DNA of 64,000 nt, from the NCBI RefSeq assembly GCF_026314945.1, contig NZ_CP111121.1, forward strand, positions 3,162,001 through 3,226,000, written 5' to 3'. The position numbers were made by a program, and so were the translations under genes. The notes beneath the pieces were generated by a model that had not been told where the DNA came from, made no database searches, and saw only the letters and a list, made by a program, of their open reading frames with translations. The DNA is from Chryseobacterium fluminis. GTDB taxonomy: Bacteria > Bacteroidota > Bacteroidia > Flavobacteriales > Weeksellaceae. This document shows, piece after piece, positions 9,285 to 17,822 of the stretch. Positions within the stretch are counted from its first letter, which is position 1; the number at the start of each line of letters is the position of its first letter.

Positions 9285-9698
9285 TTACTCAAAATTCATA
9301 TGAAGAGGAAAAGTAAACCAGGTTTTTACCGGGTTGTTTTTATAGGTTCCGGGTTTCCATTTCATCTTTAAAGATTTTATGGCTTTAGCTAATTCCTGAT
9401 TTAAAGATTCATTGTCTCCGGTTACCGTTAGCTCCTCAATCTCACCGTTAATATTAATGGCAAATTTGGCTTTTGAGGTGATTCTGCCTTTCGCCGCTTT
9501 TATTTTGCGGGTATTAATTTTATTCCCGATAACAGTTCTCAATGCCGTTAATCCTCCCGGAAATTCTGCAACTGTCGAGTCATCAGAAAGTTCCTGTCTT
9601 AAAGATTGTTCCGTTGGAGGAGCTTTTACACCTTCCTGTATTTGAGATAGAGCTACAGCAGGCACTAAAATAAAAATAAATGGGATCATTTTTTTCAT
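9285..9698 (-). CDS. TonB-C-terminal-like secreted protein
   Basis: 137 residues. Signal peptide MKKMIPFIFILVPAVALSQ, the EFPGGLTALRTVI motif near residue 45, a FAININGEIEELTVTGDN strand pair, and the closing MKWKPGTYKNNPVKTW followed by FPLHMNFE. It has the same anchor-less design as the genes at 5.2-6.6 kb. It lies between the flavoprotein gene (12 bases) and the DUF2306 gene (8 bases) in one transcription unit. Confidence 0.75.
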   Translation of the reverse strand: MKKMIPFIFILVPAVALSQIQEGVKAPPTEQSLRQELSDDSTVAEFPGGLTALRTVIGNKINTRKIKAAKGRITSKAKFAININGEIEELTVTGDNESLNQELAKAIKSLKMKWKPGTYKNNPVKTWFTFPLHMNFE

Positions 9699-9710
9699 GG
9701 TTATGGTATT

Positions 9711-10913
9711 TTATAATTCATTCAGATTCTGTGCAATCAGCCACGCCTCACTCCAGCATGCCTGAAAATTAAAACCGCCTGTCACCGCATCGATATTCAG
9801 AACCTCTCCGGCTAGATAAAAGTTAGGCAAAATTTTTGAAGACATATTTTTAAAGTTAATTTCCTTTAAATCAACACCTCCTGCAGTTACAAATTCATCT
9901 TTAAAAGTAGATTTTCCGGTGACCTGAAATTTCTTTTTACATACATTTTCAATAATCGTCTGCATCTCCTTTCCCGAAATCTGGGCGACCTGTTTATTGA
10001 GGTCAACTTTTGAAACCTCCAGAATTCTCTGCCAGAAACGATTCGTTATCTCAAAAATTTTCGACTGTCCGATGGTTTTCTTTGGATTCGACTGCCTGAA
10101 ATTCTGGAATAAGGCCTCTGCATCCTCTATATCCTTTGAAATAAAATTCACTTCAATTTCAAAATTGTATTTTACCTTCGCCAAATTAATGGCTTCCCAC
10201 GCCGAAATTTTCAGAATAGCAGGTCCTGAAAGACCCCAGTGTGTAATCAGAAGCGGCCCACTTTCCCCGGTCTTTAATTTAGGAATAGAAGTTTCCGCCA
10301 TCTCAAAGCTTGTTCCAGCCAGATCTTTCAATAAATCATCCTTGATATTAAACGTAAAAAGGGAAGGAACCAGGGGAATGATTTTATGTCCTAAATTTTC
10401 GATGATTTTTAAAGATTTTGGAGAACTTCCGGTCGTATAAATCACAAAATCTCCTTCAAAATCTCCTATGCTTGTTTTTACGAGGTATCTATCCTCCCGT
10501 TGCTCAATTTCTTTCACGGAGCATTGAGTCTTCACTTCTACTTTTTTCTGCTGAATTTCGTTGAGGAGCGTATTGATAATAGTCTGTGAAGAATTGCTTT
10601 CCGGGAAAACCCTGTTGTCATTTTCTATTTTCAACGGAACTTTTCGCTGATCAAACCACTCCATTGTATCACCAGGCTGAAATTTTGTAAAGACACTCAA
10701 TAATTCCTTATTTCCACGCGGGTAGAACTGAACCAGCTCTCTGGGATCAAAACAGGCATGGGTTACATTACATCTTCCGCCACCGGAAATTTTAACTTTC
10801 TGAAGAACGTCCGAGTTCTGTTCCAGAATGGTAATCTTATATTTTGTTTCGTCGAGATTGGATGCACAGAAAAATCCTGCTGCACCGCCTCCGATAATGA
10901 TAATTCGCTTCAT
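9711..10913 (-). CDS. BaiN/HI0933-family NAD(P)/FAD-dependent oxidoreductase
   Basis: 400 residues from the ATG at 10911-10913; a longer frame reaches 10958 but its extra 15 residues precede the FAD-binding strand and look non-native. The N-terminus MKRIIIIGGGAAGFFCA is the dinucleotide-binding Rossmann motif; GGGRCNVTHACFDPRELV near residue 45 is the family signature, and VTAGGVDLKEI plus NFYLAGEVLNIDAVTGGFN near residues 345-385 complete the FAD site. The cellular substrate of most members is unknown. It heads a four-gene minus-strand unit. Confidence 0.88.
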   Translation of the reverse strand: MKRIIIIGGGAAGFFCASNLDETKYKITILEQNSDVLQKVKISGGGRCNVTHACFDPRELVQFYPRGNKELLSVFTKFQPGDTMEWFDQRKVPLKIENDNRVFPESNSSQTIINTLLNEIQQKKVEVKTQCSVKEIEQREDRYLVKTSIGDFEGDFVIYTTGSSPKSLKIIENLGHKIIPLVPSLFTFNIKDDLLKDLAGTSFEMAETSIPKLKTGESGPLLITHWGLSGPAILKISAWEAINLAKVKYNFEIEVNFISKDIEDAEALFQNFRQSNPKKTIGQSKIFEITNRFWQRILEVSKVDLNKQVAQISGKEMQTIIENVCKKKFQVTGKSTFKDEFVTAGGVDLKEINFKNMSSKILPNFYLAGEVLNIDAVTGGFNFQACWSEAWLIAQNLNEL

Positions 10914-11027
10914 AATAACTTTAATCTTATGCTCAAGATTATTTTTCCAAAAGTACAATTTTTATAAACCATCTTATTTGAGTAATTTTGAAGAATATAA
11001 TTTAATTATTCTAAAACCGATATTTAA

Positions 11028-11519
11028 ATGATTTTTTACCATAAATTCGAAGTACGCTGGAGTGATCTCGATGCTAATAAACATTTAGCCAATTCATCTT
11101 ACGTTCAGTATTGCGCCCAAACCAGAATGGCTTTTATGAAGGAGGAGAAAATGGGAGTTACGCAGATGAGCCGATGGGGAATCGGCCCGGTCATTATGCA
11201 TGAAAGATTTTCTTTTTTCAAGGAAATATTTGCAGATCAGACAGTTATCGTTAGCCTGGAAGTGGATGCTTGTGCAGAAGACTGTTCTATTTACCGTTTT
11301 GTACATAAGTTTTACACGCCGCAGGGAGAACACTGTGCCACATCAGAAGCTACAGGAGTCTGGATCGATACCATGCTGAGAAAAATGACAACGCCGCCGG
11401 ATGACGTGGTAGAAGCAATTAATAAGTATAAAACCCCGGATACGGTTGTTCTGACGAGAGAAGATTTTAAGAAATTACCTTTCCGTCCTGAAAATATTGA
11501 CCCGTCAGTATTTGCTTAA
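11028..11519 (+). CDS. Acyl-CoA thioesterase (hotdog fold)
   Basis: 163 residues. FEVRWSDLDANKHLANSSYV at residues 6-25 holds the catalytic Asp of the 4-hydroxybenzoyl-CoA thioesterase type (YbgC/FatM-like), followed by a hotdog helix and strands ending near TREDFKKLPFRPENID. It hydrolyses acyl-CoA or acyl-ACP thioesters; the chain length cannot be read from sequence. The next gene (thiL) is 79 bases on, so co-transcription is possible but uncertain. Confidence 0.85.
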   Translation: MIFYHKFEVRWSDLDANKHLANSSYVQYCAQTRMAFMKEEKMGVTQMSRWGIGPVIMHERFSFFKEIFADQTVIVSLEVDACAEDCSIYRFVHKFYTPQGEHCATSEATGVWIDTMLRKMTTPPDDVVEAINKYKTPDTVVLTREDFKKLPFRPENIDPSVFA

Positions 11520-11598
11520 AACAGGTAAATGTACAATGATCTGAATTATATTCAGGCATTTCCTGTGACCCATTACTCATTATTTATTATTAAAAGAT

Positions 11599-12660
11599 AT
11601 GTTTGAAGATAAAGAACCGGAATTAACCCCGATTTCCAAATTAGGAGAATTCGGATTAATTAAACACCTGACCGAATTTTTTCCGCTGTCCAACGAATCT
11701 TCGGAGCTCGGAGTGGGAGATGACGGTGCAGTCATTAATCCTGAAAATAAAAAAGTTGTTCTCACCACGGATGTTCTGGCGGAAGGCGTACATTTTAATC
11801 TAGGGTATGTACCGCTGAAACATTTAGGATATAAAGCGGTAGTTGTGAATCTTAGCGATATCGCAGCGATGAATGCCACACCTACACAGATTTTAGTTTC
11901 TCTTGCGGTTTCAAACCGTTTCCCGGTAGAAGCTTTAGAAGAAATCTATTCGGGTATTCAGGCAGCATGCGGCCGTTATAAAGTAGATCTGGTTGGAGGT
12001 GACACGACAAGTTCCAATGCCGGGCTTGTGATGAGTATTACCGCAATCGGACTTGAAAAAGATGAGAATATCGTTAAGAGAAGTACGGCAAAACCGAATG
12101 ATCTTCTCGTGGTTACCGGAGATTTGGGAGGAGCCTACATGGGACTTCAGATTTTGGAAAGAGAACATGCCGTTTTTCTGGCAGATCCGAATATGCAGCC
12201 TGAAATGGAAGGATACGACTATATCCTGGAAAGACAGCTGAAGCCTGAGGCCCGAACCGATGTGAAAGGGATTCTGGAACAGCTGGAGATTAAACCAACT
12301 TCGATGATCGATATTTCAGATGGTTTAGCCTCTGAGATTCTGCATCTTTCTGACCAGTCCAAAGTAGGTTTCAGATTGTATGAGGAGAAAATCCCAATGG
12401 ATAATTTAACGATCACTACGGCAGATGAATTTAATCTGAACCCTGTAATGACAGCTTTGAGCGGTGGTGAAGATTACGAACTTTTGTTTACGATTTCTCC
12501 AAATGATTTTGATAAGATCAAAAACCACCCGGATTTTACAATTATCGGGCATGCCGTAGATAAAGAAGAAGGGAATTTTATGGTAGCGAGAGGTTCAAAT
12601 CAGCTGGTGGCTTTAACAGCACAGGGATGGGATGCCTTTTTAGGAAATCAGCAAGGATAA
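11599..12660 (+). CDS. thiL: Thiamine-monophosphate kinase ThiL
   Basis: 353 residues. ThiL phosphorylates thiamine monophosphate with ATP to thiamine pyrophosphate. Visible motifs are GVGDDGAVINPENKK (near residue 37), TTDVLAEGVHFN (near 56), VGGDTTSSNAG (near 132) and SGGEDYELLFT (near 289), which together form the AIR-synthase-type Mg-ATP site. The length is typical for the flavobacterial enzyme. No other thiamine gene is nearby. A strong terminator follows. Confidence 0.93.
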   Translation: MFEDKEPELTPISKLGEFGLIKHLTEFFPLSNESSELGVGDDGAVINPENKKVVLTTDVLAEGVHFNLGYVPLKHLGYKAVVVNLSDIAAMNATPTQILVSLAVSNRFPVEALEEIYSGIQAACGRYKVDLVGGDTTSSNAGLVMSITAIGLEKDENIVKRSTAKPNDLLVVTGDLGGAYMGLQILEREHAVFLADPNMQPEMEGYDYILERQLKPEARTDVKGILEQLEIKPTSMIDISDGLASEILHLSDQSKVGFRLYEEKIPMDNLTITTADEFNLNPVMTALSGGEDYELLFTISPNDFDKIKNHPDFTIIGHAVDKEEGNFMVARGSNQLVALTAQGWDAFLGNQQG

Positions 12661-12685
12661 ATTATTATTAATTTAAAATACCGAG

Positions 12686-12711
12686 CCACTGCTTTTTGCG
12701 GTGGTTTTTTT
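12686..12711 (+). terminator. Intrinsic terminator of thiL
   Basis: CCACTGC, a TTTTT loop, GCGGTGG, then seven T. Confidence 0.85.
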
Positions 12712-12804
12712 GTGAATAATTAAATAAAATAGTAATTTTTACAATATATCATTTAATAATAGTGAAAAAAGATGTATGTTTATGGAAAACTAATAAAAAC
12801 CATT

Positions 12805-14157
12805 ATGCGAATCAAATTTTTTCAAACCACTGTTTTGTGCTTTTTATTTATGTCATTCTCAATGACTTTTGCCCAGATTAATAGCTGGCAGCCACTGGGA
12901 TCCCAGATATCCTCAGGTTCCATTAATTTTGCAAGCCTCGCCATAACCCAAAACGGAATTCCTTACATCTGCTATCAGGATAACAGCAATAATAATAAAG
13001 CTGTCGTAAAGAAATATAACGGAACAGACTGGGAAACCGTAGGTGCAGACGGTTTTTCACCGGGTACGGCTTCGTACATTAATCTTAAAATTGCCCCGGA
13101 CGGTACTTTTTACGTAGGGTATGTAGATCAGGCCAACAGTAATAAAGTGACAGTCATGAAGTTTAACGGAATAAACTGGGTGCCGGTAGGCATGGCTGGT
13201 TTTTCACCGGGTAATGCTAGCTACGCAAGTCTTGATATTGCTTCGGATGGCACTCTTTACGTCGGGTTTGTAGACTCGCTTAATGGCTTAAAAACCACCG
13301 TCATGAAGTTCAACGGAATCCAGTGGGTGACTGTGGGAGCACCAGGCTTCTCAGCCAATATGGTAAATTATACCTGCCTTAGCATTGCTCCGGATGGCAC
13401 CCCGTATATTGCATATAAGGATACAAGCAGTAATAATAAAGCTACGGTAATGAAGTTTACCGGTGCAAATTGGGTAACGGTAGGTATTGCCGGCTTTTCG
13501 GCAGGGGTCGCAGATCATATAACTCTCAAGGTGGCTCCCGATGGAACCCCTTACATTGCGTACCGGGATGATTACGCTGTCAACAAAGCCACGGTGATGA
13601 AGTATAACGGAGTAAGCTGGGTAAACGTAGGAACCGCAGGCTTTTCGGCAGGTGGTATTTATATGCCGAGTCTGGCTTTTGCTCCGGACGGAACACCATA
13701 TGTCGGATATGAGGATGTTAGCAACGGATTTGGTGCTACCGTCATGAAGTTCAACGGAACTCAGTGGGCAACCGTAGGAAGTGCCGGCTTTACAGCGAAT
13801 CAGGTTTCTTTTCCCAGTCTGGCCATAACTCCTGACGGAAATCGTATCATCATCGCGTACAGTGTTACACTCGGGACTTTAGGAGCTTTCGCAAAATATT
13901 ATGATTTAAAAAGTTTAAGTACAGAAGAAATAAAAGGTAAGGAAACCAAAATCCATCCCATTCCTACCAAGGGGGAGCTCACGATACAGTCGGTTAAAAA
14001 AATAAAAACGTCTGTGATTTTAGATCTGTCAGGAAAAATAGTGCTAAAATTGGATACCGCAAAAGCAGATATTTCTTCCTTGCCAAAAGGGGTATATATT
14101 TTAAAGGTAATATTTGAAGACCGTACTTTTTCTTCAGAGAAAATTATAAAAGAATAA
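12805..14157 (+). CDS. Repeat-containing T9SS-secreted protein
   Basis: 450 residues from the ATG at 12805, which begins a clear signal peptide (MRIKFFQTTVLCFLFMSFSMTFAQ); an ATG at 12772 would put 11 residues in front. Residues about 30-365 hold six or seven repeats of roughly 54 residues, each with a core like APDGTPYIAY.D......ATVMKFNG..W..VG..GFS, suggesting a beta-propeller or sialidase-like blade fold. The C-terminus (HPIPTKGELTIQ, DLSGKIV, LPKGVYILKV) is a type A T9SS sorting domain, so it is exported across the outer membrane and probably cell-attached. Ligand unknown. Confidence 0.85.
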   Translation: MRIKFFQTTVLCFLFMSFSMTFAQINSWQPLGSQISSGSINFASLAITQNGIPYICYQDNSNNNKAVVKKYNGTDWETVGADGFSPGTASYINLKIAPDGTFYVGYVDQANSNKVTVMKFNGINWVPVGMAGFSPGNASYASLDIASDGTLYVGFVDSLNGLKTTVMKFNGIQWVTVGAPGFSANMVNYTCLSIAPDGTPYIAYKDTSSNNKATVMKFTGANWVTVGIAGFSAGVADHITLKVAPDGTPYIAYRDDYAVNKATVMKYNGVSWVNVGTAGFSAGGIYMPSLAFAPDGTPYVGYEDVSNGFGATVMKFNGTQWATVGSAGFTANQVSFPSLAITPDGNRIIIAYSVTLGTLGAFAKYYDLKSLSTEEIKGKETKIHPIPTKGELTIQSVKKIKTSVILDLSGKIVLKLDTAKADISSLPKGVYILKVIFEDRTFSSEKIIKE

Positions 14158-14262
14158 CTTCCATATGTTAAACTGAAAAATATTTTAAATGTGAAGGCCC
14201 GGATTCGACAAAAGGGGAAGAATCTGTACATGAATATGATCAGGATGAATGATCAGAAAAGG

Positions 14263-14290
14263 CCGCCTCAGAACGTGAGGCGGTCTTTCT
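14263..14290 (+). terminator. Intrinsic terminator after the T9SS gene
   Basis: CCGCCTCA, loop GAACG, TGAGGCGG, then TCTTTCT. It lies 105 bases after the stop codon. Confidence 0.7.
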
Positions 14291-14361
14291 GTTGGTCTTT
14301 ATTCGAACATGGGTGGAGGTTCTCAACCGCAGTATTAGTTGCGAATCACATCTCCTATGGT

Positions 14362-14608
14362 TTAAAAAGGTTGTTCGGTACACCGGTCATCACCAGGAAA
14401 ACAAGGGGTTCCGCCACCACCACCACCGCCACCTACAGCGATGCACTGACCCGGATTTCCGTCATCATTCATTTCACAGGCTTTTCCAAAAGTGCACTCG
14501 CAGTCGTTCCAGCAGTACGCTGAATCTCCGTTCGCATGGCAACCAGGTCCTCCGCTGCCAAGAATGGCAGATAGAATCCTTTCTCATAAGTTTTTTAATG
14601 TTTTTCAT
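14362..14608 (-). pseudogene. Gly-rich, Cys-rich GG-leader (bacteriocin-like) peptide, frameshifted
   Basis: From the ATG at 14606-14608 the frame starts MKNIKKLMRKD, the leader of the Chryseobacterium-type bacteriocin-like peptides. One extra T at 14575-14576 then throws it out of frame. Removing that T gives LSAILGSGGPGCHANGDS and continues in one frame to TAA at 14362: 81 residues with seven Cys, a run of eight Gly, and a TPCFPGDDRC tail. The GSGG after residue 16 looks like a double-glycine cleavage site. No transporter gene is near. The extra base could be a mutation or a sequencing error. Function of such peptides is unknown. Confidence 0.65.
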
Positions 14609-14687
14609 AATTAAAAGTTTGTATTGGGTTAACATGTAAATATTTACATCACATAAAGATAAAAAATAAAAACTGTTTTTTAAAAAA

Positions 14688-14717
14688 ATAAACCCATCGC
14701 CGTAGCAATGGGTTTAT
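14688..14717. terminator. Terminator, likely for the minus-strand TonB-like gene
   Basis: A 10-bp inverted repeat ATAAACCCAT / ATGGGTTTAT just after the gene at 14736, followed on the minus strand by T-rich sequence. Confidence 0.7.
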
Positions 14718-14735
14718 CTTAGTTATTAAATCTGA

Positions 14736-15314
14736 TTATTCCTCTTCAAATTTTAAGGTTATAGGATACGAAAAAGCATATAAGATAGGGCTTCCTTTAA
14801 TTTCTGCAGGTTTCCATTTTCCTTTATCCTTTATTCTGTAAAAGGCGGCCAGTATAAATGTATTGATATTGGCATTTTTGCCCTTTACCCGGACATCATA
14901 CACATATCCTTTTGAATCTACGGTACATGTTAACCTGGCCAAATAAGTAGAACCTGGATAATTTAATAGAGAAATATTATCAGAATAAGCAGAGGATAAA
15001 AGTTTCTTAAACTGAGCTTCCCCTAGTTCAAATTCCGGTTTTTTTGTCACGGGCGGAACGGCAGGCGCGGGATATTCCGTGATTCCTTTTTGTTCTTCTA
15101 CACTGATCTTTTCTAACGTTTTTCTGTAGGAAGCGAGCTTTTCCTCAAGGAGCAGTTTTTCCTGTTCCGATCTTTCTACGGATTCCTTAGGAGACTTTTT
15201 AACAAGCATCTTCATCTTTTTGTTATAAAGATCATCGGCCGTTTTAAATTCTTCTGTCTGAGAATAACCAAAAAAGAAAAACATCACAAAAAATAAAACC
15301 GAAATTCTTTTCAT
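14736..15314 (-). CDS. TonB-C-terminal-like secreted protein with coiled-coil linker
   Basis: 192 residues. Signal peptide MKRISVLFFVMFFFFGYSQ, then a charged helical stretch (about residues 25-75, rich in Lys/Glu, likely coiled coil), a Pro-rich YPAPAVPPVTKKPEF, and the TonB-like domain ending GKWKPAEIKGSPILYAFSYP. Compared with the short paralogues at 5-10 kb it has an extra helical spacer. It starts 3 bases after pepT ends, so the pair is probably one transcript. Confidence 0.75.
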   Translation of the reverse strand: MKRISVLFFVMFFFFGYSQTEEFKTADDLYNKKMKMLVKKSPKESVERSEQEKLLLEEKLASYRKTLEKISVEEQKGITEYPAPAVPPVTKKPEFELGEAQFKKLLSSAYSDNISLLNYPGSTYLARLTCTVDSKGYVYDVRVKGKNANINTFILAAFYRIKDKGKWKPAEIKGSPILYAFSYPITLKFEEE

Positions 15315-15317
15315 GAC

Positions 15318-16565
15318 TTAAGCACTTACAATATTTATAATAACTTCAGTTGCCTTTTCCATGCTTTCCAATGCTACATATTCGTACGGGCCGTGAAAAT
15401 TAATTCCTCCTGCAAAAATATTAGGGCACGGCAATCCCATATATGATAATTGGGCACCGTCTGTTCCACCTCTGATCGCTTTGATTTTAGGTTCAATTCC
15501 GGCTTCTTTCATCGCGGCTGCTGCAAGATCTATAATGTGCATTTTTCCTTCAAACTGCTGCTTCATGTTCCGGTACTGTTCCTTAATCTCGATTTCAGCC
15601 GTTCCTTCTCCGTGTTTTTGATTAAATTCCGCTACCTTTTCTTCCATGAATTTCTTTCGGATTTCAAACTTATCAGCATCATGATCACGGATGATGTATT
15701 GAAGCTTAGCCTCAGAAATATCAGCATTTAAATCCATCAAATGATAAAACCCGTCAAACCCTTTTGTCGTCGCCGGAGTTTCATCAGCAGGAAGCATCTG
15801 TGCAAATTCTGAAGCCAATAAAGCTGCATTAACCATTTTTCCGTAAGCATACCCCGGATGAACACTCAATCCGTGAATTTTTACGACCGCTCCGGCTGCA
15901 TTGAAGTTTTCATATTCCAGTTCACCAACTTCTCCGCCATCCATTGTATACGCGAATTCTGCTCCGAATTTAGCAACATCAAACTTATGCGCCCCTCTTC
16001 CGATTTCTTCATCAGGAGTAAAACCGATAGCGATTCTTCCGTGTTTGATCTCAGGATGGGCAATTAAATATTCCGCAGCCGTTACGATCTCTGCACAACC
16101 TGCTTTATCGTCAGCTCCGAGAAGAGTATTTCCATCAGTTGTAATTAAGGTGCTACCGATATATTTTTTTAAGCTTTCAAATTTTGAAGGCGACAAAGTA
16201 AACCCAGTCGTCTGATTAAGAAGCAGATCACTCCCGTCATAATTTTCCCAAACCTGCGGTTTTACATTTTCACCGCTGAAATCCGGAGAAGTGTCATAAT
16301 GGGAGATAAATCCAATAGTTGGTTTGTCATCATTTTCAAGGTTAGAGGGTACATATCCCATGATATAGCCGTTGTCATCTATCGATACATTTTCGAGACC
16401 TATTGTTTTCAGTTCTTCCACGATATAATTGGCAATGTCCCACTGTCTTTCGGTAGAAGGGGTGGTTTCACTTTCAGCATCGCTTGTTGAATATATTTTT
16501 ACATAACTGAGAAAACGGTTCAGCAACTTTTCTTTCCACAACGGTTTGAATTCTATAGCACTCAT
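15318..16565 (-). CDS. pepT: Peptidase T (tripeptide aminopeptidase)
   Basis: 415 residues, normal for M20B peptidases. It removes the N-terminal residue of tripeptides in the cytoplasm using two zinc ions. Metal ligands and catalytic residues are visible in SHYDTSPDFSG (near residue 88), LLGADDKAGCAEI (near 148), FTPDEEIGRGAHKFD (near 183) and YTMDGGEVGELE (near 211), with the late His in NIFAGGINFHGPYEYV (near 388). It is the first gene of a two-gene unit. Confidence 0.94.
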   Translation of the reverse strand: MSAIEFKPLWKEKLLNRFLSYVKIYSTSDAESETTPSTERQWDIANYIVEELKTIGLENVSIDDNGYIMGYVPSNLENDDKPTIGFISHYDTSPDFSGENVKPQVWENYDGSDLLLNQTTGFTLSPSKFESLKKYIGSTLITTDGNTLLGADDKAGCAEIVTAAEYLIAHPEIKHGRIAIGFTPDEEIGRGAHKFDVAKFGAEFAYTMDGGEVGELEYENFNAAGAVVKIHGLSVHPGYAYGKMVNAALLASEFAQMLPADETPATTKGFDGFYHLMDLNADISEAKLQYIIRDHDADKFEIRKKFMEEKVAEFNQKHGEGTAEIEIKEQYRNMKQQFEGKMHIIDLAAAAMKEAGIEPKIKAIRGGTDGAQLSYMGLPCPNIFAGGINFHGPYEYVALESMEKATEVIINIVSA

Positions 16566-16726
16566 TATTAATGATTAAATTTTACCAAAGTTAGCAAATT
16601 TGATGTTCAGAATACGTTATTTGTACCTGAATATAAATTATTGAAATTATGAATCAGATATAAAGGATTGAAAATCAAAATCATGGTAGTTTTGTGTAAA
16701 GCTTATATAAACTTGTTAAGTTTTAT

Positions 16727-16734
16727 TATATTTG
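16727..16734 (+). promoter_or_regulatory. -7 box TATATTTG
   Basis: An exact TAnnTTTG 18 bases before the ATG at 16753. It overlaps an in-frame TTG at 16732, which supports the ATG as the start. No -33 TTG at standard spacing. Confidence 0.45.
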
Positions 16735-16752
16735 AGAAAATCTAAAAGTAAA

Positions 16753-17601
16753 ATGTTTCTTACTGAATGTCCGCGTGATGCAATGCAGGGTTGGGGAGAG
16801 TTTATTCCCACAGATCAGAAAATAGATTATATCAACTCCCTGATGGATGTTGGTTTTGATGTATTGGACTGTCTGAGCTTTGTATCTCCAAAAGCAATTC
16901 CCCAAATGGCAGACTCTGATGAGGTAGCCGAAAATATTGATAAATCCAGATCCAATACAAAGGTTTCTGCCATTATCGGAAATTACAGAGGGGCCGAAAA
17001 GGCTCTAAAGCATCCGTCTGTAGATATTCTGGGATTTCCATTTTCTATTTCCGAAACCTTTCAGCACAGAAATACCAACAAAAGCCAGGACGAAGCTTTT
17101 CAGGAAGTTATTAAAATGCTTGAATTGGTGAAAGCTGAAGGAAAGCAACTGAATATATACTTCTCGATGGCCTTTGGAAATCCTTATGGGGAAATGTGGA
17201 AATGGGAAGATGTGGATTTCTGGGCGCAGCGGTTCTCGGAAATAGGAGTTAAAGACATCTTACTTTCTGATACGACAGGGGTTGCCACACCGGAAACGAT
17301 CAGTCTACTGTTTGATAAGATACCATCAAAATATCCCGAAATTAATTTCGGGGGACATTTTCATAACCGCTACGAAGATTCTTATGTTAAACTAAAGGCT
17401 GCTTACGATAAAGGCTGCCGAAGATTTGACAGTGCCATTAAAGGAATCGGAGGCTGCCCGATGGCAAAAGATGATCTCGTTGGAAATATGCCGACCGAAC
17501 AGGTAATTAATTTTATGAGTGTAGAAAAAGCCGACCACAAACTGAATTTACTGAACTTTGAAAGTTCCTATAATAGAGCAAAGGATATTTTTCATTTTTA
17601 A
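16753..17601 (+). CDS. Hydroxymethylglutaryl-CoA lyase
   Basis: 282 residues from the ATG at 16753. It cleaves HMG-CoA to acetoacetate and acetyl-CoA, the last step of leucine breakdown. The TIM barrel shows ECPRDAMQGW (residues 5-14, catalytic Arg and Asp), LLSDTTGVATPE (near 175), the metal-binding GGHFHNRYEDSYVK (near 202) and GIGGCPMAKDDLVGNMPTE (near 237) with the conserved Cys. Members of this DRE-TIM family include citramalate-type enzymes, but these motifs fit HMG-CoA lyase. It stands alone. Confidence 0.85.
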   Translation: MFLTECPRDAMQGWGEFIPTDQKIDYINSLMDVGFDVLDCLSFVSPKAIPQMADSDEVAENIDKSRSNTKVSAIIGNYRGAEKALKHPSVDILGFPFSISETFQHRNTNKSQDEAFQEVIKMLELVKAEGKQLNIYFSMAFGNPYGEMWKWEDVDFWAQRFSEIGVKDILLSDTTGVATPETISLLFDKIPSKYPEINFGGHFHNRYEDSYVKLKAAYDKGCRRFDSAIKGIGGCPMAKDDLVGNMPTEQVINFMSVEKADHKLNLLNFESSYNRAKDIFHF

Positions 17602-17738
17602 TCAAAATTATACACTTCGTTCAGCATAGTAATGTCATCTTAAGCTGGTCAAAGAGCTAGTGAGAAGAGTTTCGACAAGTTTCAACTGAAATTCAGTTTT
17701 ATTGTCTTTCAGAAGGCTGCAAAATAAAACATAAACAG

Positions 17739-17806
17739 GAGCGGGCCTTTAGCCCGCTTATTTATTCAAAGCTCAATTCGGTTTTGGCCCAAATCAATTT
17801 AACTAA
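17739..17806. repeat. Two-hairpin dispersed repeat, copy 1
   Basis: GAGCGGGC-CTTTA-GCCCGCT forms the first hairpin; about 20 bases on comes a CGGTTTTGGCC stretch and AAATCAATTTAAC. The same order of elements occurs at 48946-49008 (GTGGGCT-TC-AGCCCAC, then CGGCTTTAGCC and AAAATTTACCAAAAC). The shared layout suggests a REP-like family. Confidence 0.6.
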
Positions 17807-17822
17807 TTCAAAAAAATAAAAA

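Noticed and set aside
10914..10958. Upstream start for the BaiN-like flavoprotein
   Set aside because: The extra 15 residues lie before the FAD-binding first strand, which should be near the N-terminus.
14191..14639. Two plus-strand frames of 110-115 codons
   Set aside because: They are shadows of the minus-strand GG-leader peptide and of the terminator region; His-runs come from the reverse of Gly codons.
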